In this document: in pieces, positions 33,195 through 41,949 of the stretch | Layout: every line of letters starts with the position of its first letter | Position numbering within the stretch: position 1 is the first letter of the stretch | DNA from: Bin87 sp965208015 | GTDB lineage: Bacteria > Chloroflexota > Dehalococcoidia > Lucifugimonadales > UBA3495 | Direction of reading: 5' to 3' | NCBI GenBank assembly: GCA_965208015.1 | Contig: OZ242308.1 | Span: 1,302,001 to 1,366,000, forward strand | DNA: 64,000 bases | Notes under the pieces: generated by a model | Databases searched by the model: none | What the model saw: the letters and a program-made list of their open reading frames with translations, nothing else | Told to the model about the DNA's origin: nothing | Position numbers and translations under genes: made by a program

Positions 33195-33848
33195 ATGCCA
33201 CCGAAGAAGAATCTGAGGCCCCGACAGCAGCAAATCCTGGATTTCATCGAGCAATTCCTGGACGAAAACGGCATCCCGCCGACGGTGCGGGACATTCAAC
33301 GGGGCTGCAGCATCAGCAGCACGTCGGTCGTCGACTACAACCTGCGTTTGATGGAGCGTGACGGGTATCTGAAGCGACGCTCGGAAGTGGCGCGGGGGAT
33401 CGAACTCCTGGACGAAACGGGCCTGCCCGTGGCCAACGGCGCTGCCAGAGTGCAGATAGTGGGCAGCATTGCCGCCGGCGAACCGATACCGGCCTTCTCC
33501 TCGGAAGGAGTGGACTCGGCCGCCGAATTTGACATCGTGGAGGTGCGTCCGGACCTCAAGAAACGGCACGGCACCCTGTACGCGCTGTCGGTCAAGGGCA
33601 CCTCGATGATCGACGCCCTGATCGACGACGGCGACGTGGTGGTAATCAAGCCAACCAACACGGCCCGGAACGGCGAAATGGTGGTGGCCTGGCTGAGAGA
33701 GGAGGAGGAGGCCACCCTCAAGAAATTCTTCCGCGAGGGCGACCAGGTGCGGCTGCAACCGGCCAACAGCACCATGGACCCGATCTACGTGTCGGCGGAT
33801 AACGTCGAGGTGAAGGGCCGGGTGGTGGAAGTGCTCCGGCAGTTCTAG
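33195..33848 (+). CDS. lexA: LexA repressor
   Basis: 217 aa from the ATG at 33195, 7 bp after GGAGGT; an upstream ATG (33162) lacks a ribosome site. Amino-terminal winged helix (RPRQQQILDFIEQFLDENGI; VRDIQRGCSISSTSVVDYNL) and carboxy-terminal S24 autoprotease: cleavage pair Ala94-Gly95 in GSIAAGEPI, Ser137 in KGTSMID, and Lys176 in ATLKKFF. RecA filaments trigger self-cleavage and relieve repression of DNA-repair genes. A CGAAC-N4-GTTTG site lies upstream. Confidence 0.95.
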   Translation: MPPKKNLRPRQQQILDFIEQFLDENGIPPTVRDIQRGCSISSTSVVDYNLRLMERDGYLKRRSEVARGIELLDETGLPVANGAARVQIVGSIAAGEPIPAFSSEGVDSAAEFDIVEVRPDLKKRHGTLYALSVKGTSMIDALIDDGDVVVIKPTNTARNGEMVVAWLREEEEATLKKFFREGDQVRLQPANSTMDPIYVSADNVEVKGRVVEVLRQF

Positions 33849-33862
33849 GCCGGGAAGCGACT

Positions 33863-34174
33863 TCAGTTTCGGCTGTTGGCCAAGGCTCCGTAGGTGGCTA
33901 CCAGGAAGGGAACGCAGTAGGTCAGCGGAATTTTCCATGCCAGCGCGCCGGCCAGATTGCCGGCGACGATGGCATCACCCTGATTCAGCGCCGTGAGGGC
34001 CGTACCCACCACGGCGCTGGCGATTAACGACCGGCGCAACATCGGCCAGTGACGCAGGGCGCACCGGAGGCACTTGGTGACGCCCGCTGCCGCGCCGCGA
34101 GGCCGAAAGGTGAAGCTGGCGCTGCTGACCGTTGGTCGGCTGCACCGTTGGCATGGGAACTCGGCAGCTGTCAT
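33863..34174 (-). CDS. NrtS-like small membrane protein with zinc-ribbon amino end
   Basis: 103 aa. The carboxy half (GTALTALNQGDAIVAGN, then WKIPLTYCVPFLVATYGAL) closely matches NrtS nitrate/nitrite transporter proteins, which have two membrane helices and act as small dimers. The amino half adds C8-x2-C11 and C35-x2-C38, a probable zinc ribbon not usual in NrtS. It is convergent with lexA (14 bp gap) and follows truB on the minus strand by 12 bp. The transport function is inferred from family only. Confidence 0.7.
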   Translation of the reverse strand: MTAAEFPCQRCSRPTVSSASFTFRPRGAAAGVTKCLRCALRHWPMLRRSLIASAVVGTALTALNQGDAIVAGNLAGALAWKIPLTYCVPFLVATYGALANSRN

Positions 34175-34186
34175 GAGTCAATAGGT

Positions 34187-35149
34187 TCAGGTCGGAACGG
34201 CGGCGGGAGCGTAGGGAGAAGGTTCGGGAATATCGAACACCCGGGTCGGCGCCAAGTTTCCATCGGTTTCAGGTCGCGCTAGGGCGAGAAACACCCCGTC
34301 GGGGTCGTAGATACGCCATAACCGCGGGTCCGATGGGTCAATTTGGGCGGATCCGGGGGAAATGGCCTGGCCGTGGCGCACGGCCCACGCGCGATCCACA
34401 TCAACCTGGGCAGCCGGAAGTTCGCACAGGGCCCAATCGACGGTATGCAGGTGGCCTGTCCAATCGCCCGAGGCGGCGACCTGTTCCAGGGCATCGAGGG
34501 AAATTCCTTCTGAGCATTCAAATTGGCCGCATGACAGGCGGACCAACTCGGTCACGTAGGCGCCGCAGCCGATGGTTTGGCCGAGGTCGTGGGCGATGGA
34601 GCGGAGATACGTTCCCCGGCCGCACTCAACAGTGAAGGTGGCGAAAGGAAGCCGGATTTCGTCTGTGGAAATTGAACGCACGGACACGCGGCGCAGGGAG
34701 CGTTCAATCTCACGACCGGCCCGAGCCAGGTCGTAGAGCCGGCGGCCGTCAACCTTGACCGCGCTGTACATCGGAGGCAGTTGGTCGATTTCACCGACGA
34801 AATTGACAACCGAGCCGGCGATTTCTGCCCGAGTGACCCAAGATGGATCGCAGGTCTCTTGGACGTCGCCTTCGGCATCGTAGGTGTTGCTGATTGCGCC
34901 CAATCGCACGGTCATGCGGTAGCGCTTCCATCCGGAGACGACCAACTCCATGAGCCGGGTGGCCTGCCCGAAGCAGATAGGCAGTACGCCTTCTGCCAGG
35001 GGGTCCAGAGTGCCGGCGTGGCCGACCTTTTTGCGCTGACCGGTGATGCGCTTCACGCGTCGTACCGCGTCCATGGAGGTGATGCCGACGGGCTTGTTGA
35101 GGTTGAGGAAACCGTTGACTGCCGGCCTGGCTTGTCCACCAGCGGGCAT
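34187..35149 (-). CDS. truB: tRNA pseudouridine-55 synthase TruB
   Basis: 320 aa. Motif GFLNLNKPVGITSMDAVRRV opens the protein, and KKVGHAGTLDPLAEGVLPIC holds the catalytic Asp. RGTYLRSIAHDLG (about 180) is the late motif, and a PUA-like carboxy domain follows. It makes pseudouridine 55 in the T-loop of tRNAs. It lies 4 bp after rbfA at the end of the nusA operon. Confidence 0.96.
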   Translation of the reverse strand: MPAGGQARPAVNGFLNLNKPVGITSMDAVRRVKRITGQRKKVGHAGTLDPLAEGVLPICFGQATRLMELVVSGWKRYRMTVRLGAISNTYDAEGDVQETCDPSWVTRAEIAGSVVNFVGEIDQLPPMYSAVKVDGRRLYDLARAGREIERSLRRVSVRSISTDEIRLPFATFTVECGRGTYLRSIAHDLGQTIGCGAYVTELVRLSCGQFECSEGISLDALEQVAASGDWTGHLHTVDWALCELPAAQVDVDRAWAVRHGQAISPGSAQIDPSDPRLWRIYDPDGVFLALARPETDGNLAPTRVFDIPEPSPYAPAAVPT

Positions 35150-35153
35150 ACGC

Positions 35154-35546
35154 TCAGGCCCGTCCCGACCACGCCTGGGCGCTGTCTTCCGTTTCGTCCG
35201 GCACCTCCAGATCTTCGATGAGTTGCATCAGGCGATCGGCCTCAAGCATGGCGTCGTCCAGCAGGAAAGTGAGGAACGGCACGTGACGCAGGGAGACGCG
35301 AGTGCGCAACTCCCGCCGCAAGTAGGATGCGGATGACTGGATCCCAGCCAGAGCTTCCTGGCGGACCGTCTCCGCGCCCATCACGCTGACGTAGACCCGG
35401 GCGCTGCGCAGGTCCGACGCGGTGCGCACCTGGGTGATGGTGATGATGCCTTTCAGGCGAGGGTCGTTGACCTGTGATGCAAGCAGGCCGGCGATTTCCT
35501 CGCGGAGCAGGCCGTTGACCCGCTCCATTCGTCGGCGGTCCGCCAT
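35154..35546 (-). CDS. rbfA: Ribosome-binding factor A
   Basis: 130 aa from the ATG at 35546 (MADRRRMERVN), the standard RbfA start; a longer frame overlaps infB. The KH-like fold core is LREEIAGLLASQVNDPRLKG, then ITITQVRTASDLRSARVYVS, and LRRELRTRVSLRHVPFLTF. It binds 30S precursors during cold adaptation and 16S maturation. The acidic tail (VPDETEDSAQ) is short. Confidence 0.93.
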   Translation of the reverse strand: MADRRRMERVNGLLREEIAGLLASQVNDPRLKGIITITQVRTASDLRSARVYVSVMGAETVRQEALAGIQSSASYLRRELRTRVSLRHVPFLTFLLDDAMLEADRLMQLIEDLEVPDETEDSAQAWSGRA

Positions 35547-35575
35547 GGGTAAACCTCGCAGTGTCTGCTGGAGGG

Positions 35576-37384
35576 CTAATTGGCCCGCTCCATGCGGTAG
35601 GCTACGATCAGGTCGCCTTCCTCGAAGTCGTTGAAACCGTCCAGGACGATGCCGCACTCGGTTCCGGCGGTGGCCTGGTTTACCTCGTCGCGGAAGTGAC
35701 GGAGGCTGCCGATCTGGGTTTCCCTAACGACCTCATCATCGCGCATGACGCGGATGTTGCCCTGTCGGACGATACGGCCATCGAGTACGCGACAGCCGGC
35801 GATGCGGACGCCCCGGCGCCCGGGGAAGATTTCCCGGATTTCGGCGCGGCCCACGACCACCTCTTCGTACTCGGGTTCCAGCAATCCCTGGAGCGCGGCT
35901 TCCACATCTTCCAGCAGGCGGTAGATGATACGGTACTCGCGGATCTCGACGCCCAGGCGTTCGGCAGTGCGCTCGGCTCCCACTTCGAACCCGACGTTGA
36001 ACGCCAGCACGATGCCACCGGATGCGGCGGCCAATTGCACGTCGGAATCGCTGACCGCGCCGGATCCGGAGTGGATGATTCGGGCCTTGACGTCGCCCTC
36101 GGACAATTCCTCGATTGATTGGACGGCAGCTTCGACGCTTCCCTGGACGTCGGCCTTGAGGACCAGCACCAGTTCCTTGACGTCGCCGGCGTCGATCTGC
36201 TTCACAACGCTGTCAAGGGTGAGCACCGTTTCCAGGTTGCCGGTGCTGGAACGCTGCTCACGGCGGCCCGCCATCTGACGGGCGGCGCGTTCGCCGGTAA
36301 CCACCGACAGAATGTCACCGGCTTCCGGCACCGCGTTCAACCCCGTTACCACACCGGGCGATCCTGGAGTGATGGAGTCGATGCTCTTCCCCTGCTCGTT
36401 GGCGATGGCCCGGACGCGTCCCCAGGCGGTTCCGGCGACGATATAGTCGCCCACACGCAGGGTGCCGGCCTGGATCAAGACGGTGGCCGACGGTCCGCGG
36501 CGGCGGTCGAGGGTGGCCTCGACGATGACGCCGGCAGCGGCGCGGTCGGGATTGGCCTTGAGCTCGAGGATCTCCGACAGCACCGAGAGGTTTTCCAGGA
36601 GATCATCGATGCCGTCGCCGGTCTGGGCGGAAACCGGCACGGCGATCACCTCCCCGCCCCATTCTTCCACCAGCAGGTTGCGCTCGCTGAGCTGACGCTT
36701 CACCACGTCGGGTTGCGCGGTGGGAAGGTCCATCTTGTTGATGGCGATGACGATGGGCACGTCGGCGGCCCGGGCGTGGTCGATGGCCTCGTCGGTCTGC
36801 GGCATGATGCCGTCGTCGGCGGCCACGACCAGTACGGCGATGTCGGTAACCCTCGCGCCCCGCGAACGGATCGCGGTGAACGCGGCGTGGCCCGGCGTGT
36901 CCAGGAAGGTGATGGGCTGCCCTTCATGCACGACCTGGTATGCGCCGATGTGCTGGGTAATGCCACCCGCCTCCTTTTCGACCACTGCCGACTGGCGTAT
37001 GTAGTCGAGGAGACTGGTCTTGCCGTGGTCAACGTGGCCCAGGATGGTGATGACCGGCGGACGGGGTTGCAGCGCTTCGTTTACTTCCTGCGATGCGGCG
37101 TTGATGGAGGCGGTGTCCGCTTTTTGCTCCGCCAGCCGGGTGCGGACTCCGTAAGCCGCCGCCGCCACCGCGGCAACCTGGTGGTCGATTACCTGGTTGA
37201 CGTTGACCATGATCCCGTGGCGCATCAGCTGCTTAATGACGTCGATGGGTGACTGGTCCAGGAGCTCGGCCAAGTCCTTGACCGTGAGGGATTCCGGCAG
37301 GACCAATGCGCGGGATGTGCTGCGACGTGGCTCGTTGCGACGGGCGCGGCGGGGTCCGGAGCGTTGTTCGGTTGTCGTAGTCAT
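35576..37384 (-). CDS. infB: Translation initiation factor IF-2
   Basis: 602 aa, a short form lacking the long amino-terminal extension of E. coli IF-2. The ATG at 37384 follows GGAGGAGG; a GTG three codons upstream lies too close to the ribosome site. IF2-N domain (TVKDLAELLDQSPIDVIKQL), then the G domain with GHVDHGKTSLLDYIR, FLDTPGHAAFTAIRSRGA, NKMDLP and SAQTG, followed by domains II-IV. It places initiator tRNA on the ribosome. Confidence 0.97.
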   Translation of the reverse strand: MTTTTEQRSGPRRARRNEPRRSTSRALVLPESLTVKDLAELLDQSPIDVIKQLMRHGIMVNVNQVIDHQVAAVAAAAYGVRTRLAEQKADTASINAASQEVNEALQPRPPVITILGHVDHGKTSLLDYIRQSAVVEKEAGGITQHIGAYQVVHEGQPITFLDTPGHAAFTAIRSRGARVTDIAVLVVAADDGIMPQTDEAIDHARAADVPIVIAINKMDLPTAQPDVVKRQLSERNLLVEEWGGEVIAVPVSAQTGDGIDDLLENLSVLSEILELKANPDRAAAGVIVEATLDRRRGPSATVLIQAGTLRVGDYIVAGTAWGRVRAIANEQGKSIDSITPGSPGVVTGLNAVPEAGDILSVVTGERAARQMAGRREQRSSTGNLETVLTLDSVVKQIDAGDVKELVLVLKADVQGSVEAAVQSIEELSEGDVKARIIHSGSGAVSDSDVQLAAASGGIVLAFNVGFEVGAERTAERLGVEIREYRIIYRLLEDVEAALQGLLEPEYEEVVVGRAEIREIFPGRRGVRIAGCRVLDGRIVRQGNIRVMRDDEVVRETQIGSLRHFRDEVNQATAGTECGIVLDGFNDFEEGDLIVAYRMERAN

Positions 37385-37440
37385 AGGTAGCACCTCCTCC
37401 AGCGGAATTGACGTTCACGCGGGGTTGTCTCCGCACGGGA

Positions 37441-37776
37441 TCAGCCTTCCGCTTCCCGAACCGCACCACGGGCGGTCCCGGGCCCGGCGTGGTAGACACC
37501 GGGCGCGACAGTTTCAATGAAATATCGTTTCAGGGCATCCAGGTCCGAGTTGGAAACGGGATTGCGGAGGCCCCGCTCCAGGGAACGGCGGACGAGACCC
37601 TTTTCCCAGCACGTCGCCTGGTGGCACAAGTAGACGCCCCTCCCGTTCGCACGCCCAGTGTCGTCAGGCCGCACTTCTCCTTCAGGCGTGCGAACCAGCC
37701 TGATCAGATCGCCTTTCGGCTTCTTGTTTCCGCAGGCGATGCAACTGCGTTCAGGTATGTGGCGCTGTTTCGGAAT
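37441..37776 (-). CDS. ylxR: YlxR-family RNA-binding protein, apparently with an ATT start
   Basis: 111 aa if begun at the ATT at 37776. The YlxR core is complete: HIPERSCIACGNKKPKGDLI, then LVRTPEGEVRPDDTGRANGR and GVYLCHQATCWEKGL. The conserved CIACG and the usual start lie upstream of the first canonical codon in frame (GTG at 37674), and a TAA (37783-37785) closes the frame further up. Between them only ATT and ATA could serve, and CCAGG precedes the ATT at a suitable distance. YlxR (RnpM) binds RNase P RNA in some bacteria. It lies between nusA and infB as usual. Confidence 0.8.
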   Translation of the reverse strand: MPKQRHIPERSCIACGNKKPKGDLIRLVRTPEGEVRPDDTGRANGRGVYLCHQATCWEKGLVRRSLERGLRNPVSNSDLDALKRYFIETVAPGVYHAGPGTARGAVREAEG

Positions 37777-37836
37777 TTGCGATTACCTGGACCAAGCGCG
37801 GCGTAAGGGAAGGATGGATTGCGAGATCAGCACGTT

Positions 37837-39645
37837 TTACCGGCGGCGCGGTCCGGGCCCACGGGCGCCCGGGACGTTGCCGCCGCGGCGGTTGCCGCCA
37901 CCGCGCCGGCGCCGGCGGTCGCCTCCCCGGAAGTCGCCGACGATGTCTTCCGCGAACCGGATCTTGCCGGCGTCCGGGGCGAGGTTGGGAAGACCCGCCA
38001 GGAGTTCGGCCATCGCGGGATCGGTTTCCTCCTCCTCGTCCTCGTCTTCGTCGAACTCTTCCACCACGTCGTCGATAGTCAGGCTTTCCAATGCGTCGAC
38101 GCTGAGGCCGAGGGAATCATCTGTCGCGGCGCCGTCCTCAACAGCGACTGCCGCCGCTTCTTCTTCGGCGATTAGAGCTTCCAGCAACGCTTCCTCGTCA
38201 TAATCGGGATCCGCTACCTTGGCCGGCTCGGACGGGGTTTCGATGACGGCCTCCTGAAGTTCAGCCGCTACGGGCTCCACTGAGGGTTCCGGTTCGGCCT
38301 CCTCGGGAATGACGACATCCTCGGTGATGAGACTTTCGATCTCGGCCTGAACGGTTTCAGAGACCGGCAAGGCGTCGATCAGAGCTTCGGCCTCGGCGAC
38401 GACCTCTGCCACCGGCGCCAACTCCACGCCTTCCGGCTCCGTATCCACCGGCGCCGCGACCTCAGCCGCAGCCGCGGCGGTCTCGGCTTCAGCGGCGGCG
38501 ATGCGAGCGGCCTCCTCGGCGGCTTCGGCCTGGGCGGCGGCGATACGGGCCGCCTCGGCCGCGCGAGCCGCCCGCAGGGCCTCCCATTGCTCCACGTTCT
38601 TGATATCCAGCCGCCACCCCGAAAGCCTCGCGGCCAGACGCGCGTTTTGGCCGTCGCGTCCGATGGCCAACGACATTTGGCTCTCCGGTACGACCACGTA
38701 GGCGGTGTTCTCGTCAGGGTCGAGGTCGACGCCGCCAACGTCAGCGGGGCTGAGGGCGCGGGAAATCAGGACGCGGGGGTTGGCGTCCCACTCGATCACG
38801 TCGATCTTTTCGCCCTGGAGTTCGTTGACCACGCTCTGGATGCGGTTGCCCCGCAGTCCGATGCAGGAGCCGACGGGATCGACACCGTCCTGGTGGGAAG
38901 ACACGGCGACCTTGCTGCGGACGCCGGGGTCGCGGGCGATGGCCCTGATTTCGACGGTGCCGTTGCCGATTTCGGGGACTTCGGCTTCCATGAGGCGGCG
39001 GAGCAGGTCGCGATGAGCCCGGCTGACCACGACCTCCGGGCCGCGGGTGGTTTGCTGAACCTCAACCAGGAGGACCTTCAGCGACTGGTTCTTGCGATAC
39101 CGTTCACTGCCGACCTGGTTGTCCGGGCGCATGACGCCGCGGGCGCGATTCTGGCTCTGGGCCTGGTGAGGGTTGAGGTTGATGAATACGGTGGGGCCTT
39201 TCTCGATGCTCTCCACGTTGCCGCTGATTATCTCGCCCTGGTACGCGGAATATTCCTCGAAGATCTTTTCCCGCTCCGCCTCCCGGAGCCCCTGCATGAG
39301 AACTTGCCGGGCGGTCTGGGCGGAGATGCGGCTGGTGTCGTAGGAGACCTCCTCATCCTCGGATATCTCGCTTCCGATCTCAGCCGAGGGTTCTATTCGC
39401 AAGGCGTCGGCCAGCGCAATTTCGGTCTCCGGGTCCTCGATTTCTTCGACGACGCTGCGCAGCGGAAAGATGCTGATATCGCCGGTGTTCGGATTGAGCT
39501 TGACGGTGAGGTTCTGGGAGCCGGCCACCCGGTCGCGACGGAAAGCGGTGGCCAGCGCGACTTCCACCTTATCAAGGACCAGTTCCTTGCGCAGGCCCCG
39601 CTCGGCGGATAGTTGATTCAACGCCATCATGAAATCGCTTTTCAT
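37837..39645 (-). CDS. nusA: Transcription termination/antitermination factor NusA
   Basis: 602 aa, longer than the usual 350-500. The amino domain begins MMALNQLSAERGLRKELVLD, the S1 domain spans about 135-210 (GEIISGNVESIEKGPTVFIN), and two KH domains contain GSCIGLRGNRIQSVVNELQG and PESQMSLAIGRDGQNARLAA. From about 390 an Ala/Glu-rich acidic coiled-coil region is followed by an Arg/Gly-rich tail, replacing the usual acidic repeats. rimP, normally just upstream, is absent. GGAGGA precedes the start. Confidence 0.96.
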   Translation of the reverse strand: MKSDFMMALNQLSAERGLRKELVLDKVEVALATAFRRDRVAGSQNLTVKLNPNTGDISIFPLRSVVEEIEDPETEIALADALRIEPSAEIGSEISEDEEVSYDTSRISAQTARQVLMQGLREAEREKIFEEYSAYQGEIISGNVESIEKGPTVFINLNPHQAQSQNRARGVMRPDNQVGSERYRKNQSLKVLLVEVQQTTRGPEVVVSRAHRDLLRRLMEAEVPEIGNGTVEIRAIARDPGVRSKVAVSSHQDGVDPVGSCIGLRGNRIQSVVNELQGEKIDVIEWDANPRVLISRALSPADVGGVDLDPDENTAYVVVPESQMSLAIGRDGQNARLAARLSGWRLDIKNVEQWEALRAARAAEAARIAAAQAEAAEEAARIAAAEAETAAAAAEVAAPVDTEPEGVELAPVAEVVAEAEALIDALPVSETVQAEIESLITEDVVIPEEAEPEPSVEPVAAELQEAVIETPSEPAKVADPDYDEEALLEALIAEEEAAAVAVEDGAATDDSLGLSVDALESLTIDDVVEEFDEDEDEEEETDPAMAELLAGLPNLAPDAGKIRFAEDIVGDFRGGDRRRRRGGGNRRGGNVPGARGPGPRRR

Positions 39646-39804
39646 GGTTGTCCTCCGCCGGCTCCGCCGACAGTGCTCTGATGTGCATCCCGTTTACAGA
39701 AATAAAGCGGGTATCCGCCCCGCTTAGAATTCCCGTGAACCGCTCACTGCCGAGTTGGTGGGGATTTCCCACTTTGCCCCGGCAGCGGGGCGTGATGTGG
39801 GCGC

Positions 39805-39833
39805 ATTATAGCATCGGCATTGGGTCGGGGCAA
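39805..39833 (-). promoter_or_regulatory. Promoter of the nusA-infB operon
   Basis: On the minus strand, -35 TTGCCC (39833-39828), a 17-bp spacer and perfect -10 TATAAT (39810-39805). The nusA start is about 160 bp downstream, so a leader of about 150 nt is expected, containing a CCCC..GGGG hairpin near its beginning. Confidence 0.6.
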
Positions 39834-39882
39834 GGGCGGCGCTGGCGATTAGCCCATCCGGGAATTCCGGTGGGTGCCGGGA

Positions 39883-40836
39883 TTACCACCAGATCTTGCC
39901 CTGGGCCTCCTGGGCGAGGGTCTCGTAATCGCGGGTCCACAGCTGGCTGCTGAGGTACTTCCAACCGCCGTCGGCGAGAAGGCATACCACGTTTCCGCTC
40001 TCCATGCGCTCGGCGTGTTTGAGAGCGCCGGCGATGACAGACCCGGAGGAGATGCCAGCGAAAATCCCTTCCTTGTCCATCAACTCTTTGGTCATGTAGA
40101 AGGAATCGAAGCTGTTGACCAGGAGGCGGTTGTCCAGCAGGTTGATATCGAGGATCGGCGGGATGAACCCGTCCTCCAGGCGGCGCAGGCCCGAGATAAA
40201 GTCGTCGGGTTCCGGAGCGACGGCGATGATCTTGATGTCGCTGCGATGTTCCTTGAGCCGGCGCGCGTTGCCCATCAGGGTACCGCCGGTTCCGAGGCCG
40301 GCCACGAACACGTCGACTTCGGGCAATGTCTCCACGATCTCCTGGCCGGTGCCCTCATAGTGGGCGTCCGGGTTGCCGTCGTTGCCGTACTGGTAGAGCA
40401 TCAGGTAGTCGTGGGGATTTTTCTCCACCATCTCCTGGGCCATGACCACGCTGCCGTTGGTGCCCAGGGTGCCGTCCGAGTAGACGATCTCCGCGCCGTA
40501 GGCTTCCAGGAGCTGAGTGCGCTCTACGGAGACGTTCTCCGGCATCACCACCTTGACCTTGTAGCCCTTGAGTCGGCCGATCATCGCCAGGGAGATGCCG
40601 GTGTTTCCGGATGTGGGTTCCAAGATGGTGCGACTGGAAGAGATCTCACCGTCGGCTTCGGCCCGCTCGATCATCTTGAGACCGATGCGGTCTTTGACGC
40701 TGCCCGTGGGGTTCTGGCCCTCCAGCTTGGCGTAGATGCGGACCTCAGGGCTCGGACTGAGATTTTGCAACTCCACCAGAGGGGTATTGCCGATGGTGGC
40801 GATGAGTCCTTTGTAAGGCGACGAGGTGTGCGTCAT
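39883..40836 (-). CDS. cysM: Cysteine synthase family protein (CysK/CysM)
   Basis: 317 aa from the ATG at 40836 (MTHTSSPYKGLIATIGNTPLV). The PLP lysine is in EGQNPTGSVKDRIG (about 46), then the substrate loop TSGNTGISLAM and phosphate loop GLGTGGTLMGN. It joins activated serine (O-acetyl- or O-phosphoserine) with a sulfur donor to make cysteine. The adjacent MoeB/ThiF-type gene could supply a thiocarboxylate carrier protein as the donor, as in mycobacterial CysM. CysK activity is equally possible. The tail ends GKIWW. Confidence 0.9.
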   Translation of the reverse strand: MTHTSSPYKGLIATIGNTPLVELQNLSPSPEVRIYAKLEGQNPTGSVKDRIGLKMIERAEADGEISSSRTILEPTSGNTGISLAMIGRLKGYKVKVVMPENVSVERTQLLEAYGAEIVYSDGTLGTNGSVVMAQEMVEKNPHDYLMLYQYGNDGNPDAHYEGTGQEIVETLPEVDVFVAGLGTGGTLMGNARRLKEHRSDIKIIAVAPEPDDFISGLRRLEDGFIPPILDINLLDNRLLVNSFDSFYMTKELMDKEGIFAGISSGSVIAGALKHAERMESGNVVCLLADGGWKYLSSQLWTRDYETLAQEAQGKIWW

Positions 40837-40879
40837 TGGCGCCGGGCTCCGATGGCCTCTGGAAAGCGGGTTGCGGTGA

Positions 40880-41728
40880 CTAGTGGGCGCCGGCGCCGAC
40901 GGCCAAAGGTTCCGGCGCTTCGGCAACGCCGCAGAACACTTCGTAATCGATGAGCTCGGTGACGGTTGGGTTGTCGCCGCAGAGTGGGCAGTCGGGGTTG
41001 CGGCGCAGGCGAACCTCGCGGAACTGCATGCTCAGGGCGTCGATGACCATCAGGCGAGACGCCAGGCTTTCGCCGATGCCCAGGATGTGCTTGAGCGCCT
41101 CGGTGGCCTGGATCGAGCCCACCAGCCCGGTAAGGGCGCCCAGGACGCCGGCCTCAGCACAGTTGGGGACCATTCCCGGGGGCGGCGGAGCCGGGAAGAG
41201 GCAGCGATAGCAGCCCTGGCCAGGCAGGAAGACGGTGGCCTGGCCATCGAAGATCAGGATGCTGCCGTCGATGAGCGGCTTGTTCAGCAGGTAGCAGGCG
41301 TCGTTCACCAGGTAGCGGGTGGCGAAGTTGTCGGCGCCATTGATGACGATGTCATACTGGCTGATGATGTCGAAGGCGTTTTCCGAAGTGAGCCACGCCT
41401 CATGGAGCACCACGTCGACTTCGGGATTGTAGGACAGGATGTTGTCCTTAGCGGACTGCACCTTGGGCCGGCCGACGTCGGGGGTGTGGTGCAGGATCTG
41501 CCGCTGCAGGTTGGACAGTTCGACGACGTCGAAGTCGACGATGCCGATCTTGCCCACGCCGGCCAGGGACAGGTAGACCGCAGATGGGGAACCCAGGCCG
41601 CCGGCCCCGATGATCAGCGCGCTGGATTCCATCATCTTGCGCTGCCCGGCGCTGCCAACGTCCTGCATGATGATATGGCGGCTGTAGCGTTTGACCTGGT
41701 CGGGGGTCAAGCGTAGGGGCTGGACCAT
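40880..41728 (-). CDS. moeB: MoeB/ThiF-family sulfur-carrier adenylyltransferase
   Basis: 282 aa from the ATG at 41728 behind GGAGGAAC; an upstream ATG is less likely. HesA/MoeB/ThiF features: GAGGLGSPSAVYLSLAGVG (nucleotide loop, about 40), VELSNLQRQILH, NGADNFATRYLVND, and zinc Cys pairs CYRC and CPLC. It adenylates the Gly-Gly end of a ubiquitin-like sulfur carrier (ThiS, MoaD or CysO). The rhodanese domain of MoeZ-type proteins is missing. The downstream cysM start is 43 bp away. Confidence 0.9.
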   Translation of the reverse strand: MVQPLRLTPDQVKRYSRHIIMQDVGSAGQRKMMESSALIIGAGGLGSPSAVYLSLAGVGKIGIVDFDVVELSNLQRQILHHTPDVGRPKVQSAKDNILSYNPEVDVVLHEAWLTSENAFDIISQYDIVINGADNFATRYLVNDACYLLNKPLIDGSILIFDGQATVFLPGQGCYRCLFPAPPPPGMVPNCAEAGVLGALTGLVGSIQATEALKHILGIGESLASRLMVIDALSMQFREVRLRRNPDCPLCGDNPTVTELIDYEVFCGVAEAPEPLAVGAGAH

Positions 41729-41903
41729 TTTGTGTTCCTCCGGTTGGCGGTTGGATCGACTTAACTGAAAACCTGCGCCCTGAACCATCTGGCGGTGAAT
41801 TCGGCGGACGCAGGCTCGAAGTGGATGCTAATCGGCCTGCCCCCTATGTGCGGGGACAGGCGCAGGCAAAGAGCGCGATTGGGGACGGTAACATCGTGCA
41901 GAA

Positions 41904-41933
41904 AGTGTATGGTTGCGCCGGGAAAATTGTCAA
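41904..41933 (-). promoter_or_regulatory. Promoter of the moeB-cysM unit
   Basis: On the minus strand, consensus -35 TTGACA (41933-41928), an 18-bp spacer and -10 TACACT (41909-41904), about 175 bp before the moeB start. It suggests moeB-cysM is transcribed separately from the Rrf2 gene, leaving a long leader. Confidence 0.55.
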
Positions 41934-41949
41934 GCAATGCGGTGGTGGA

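Noticed and set aside
39572..39772. 66-codon open frame upstream of nusA
   Set aside because: Overlaps the nusA start, has no ribosome site and no family pattern.
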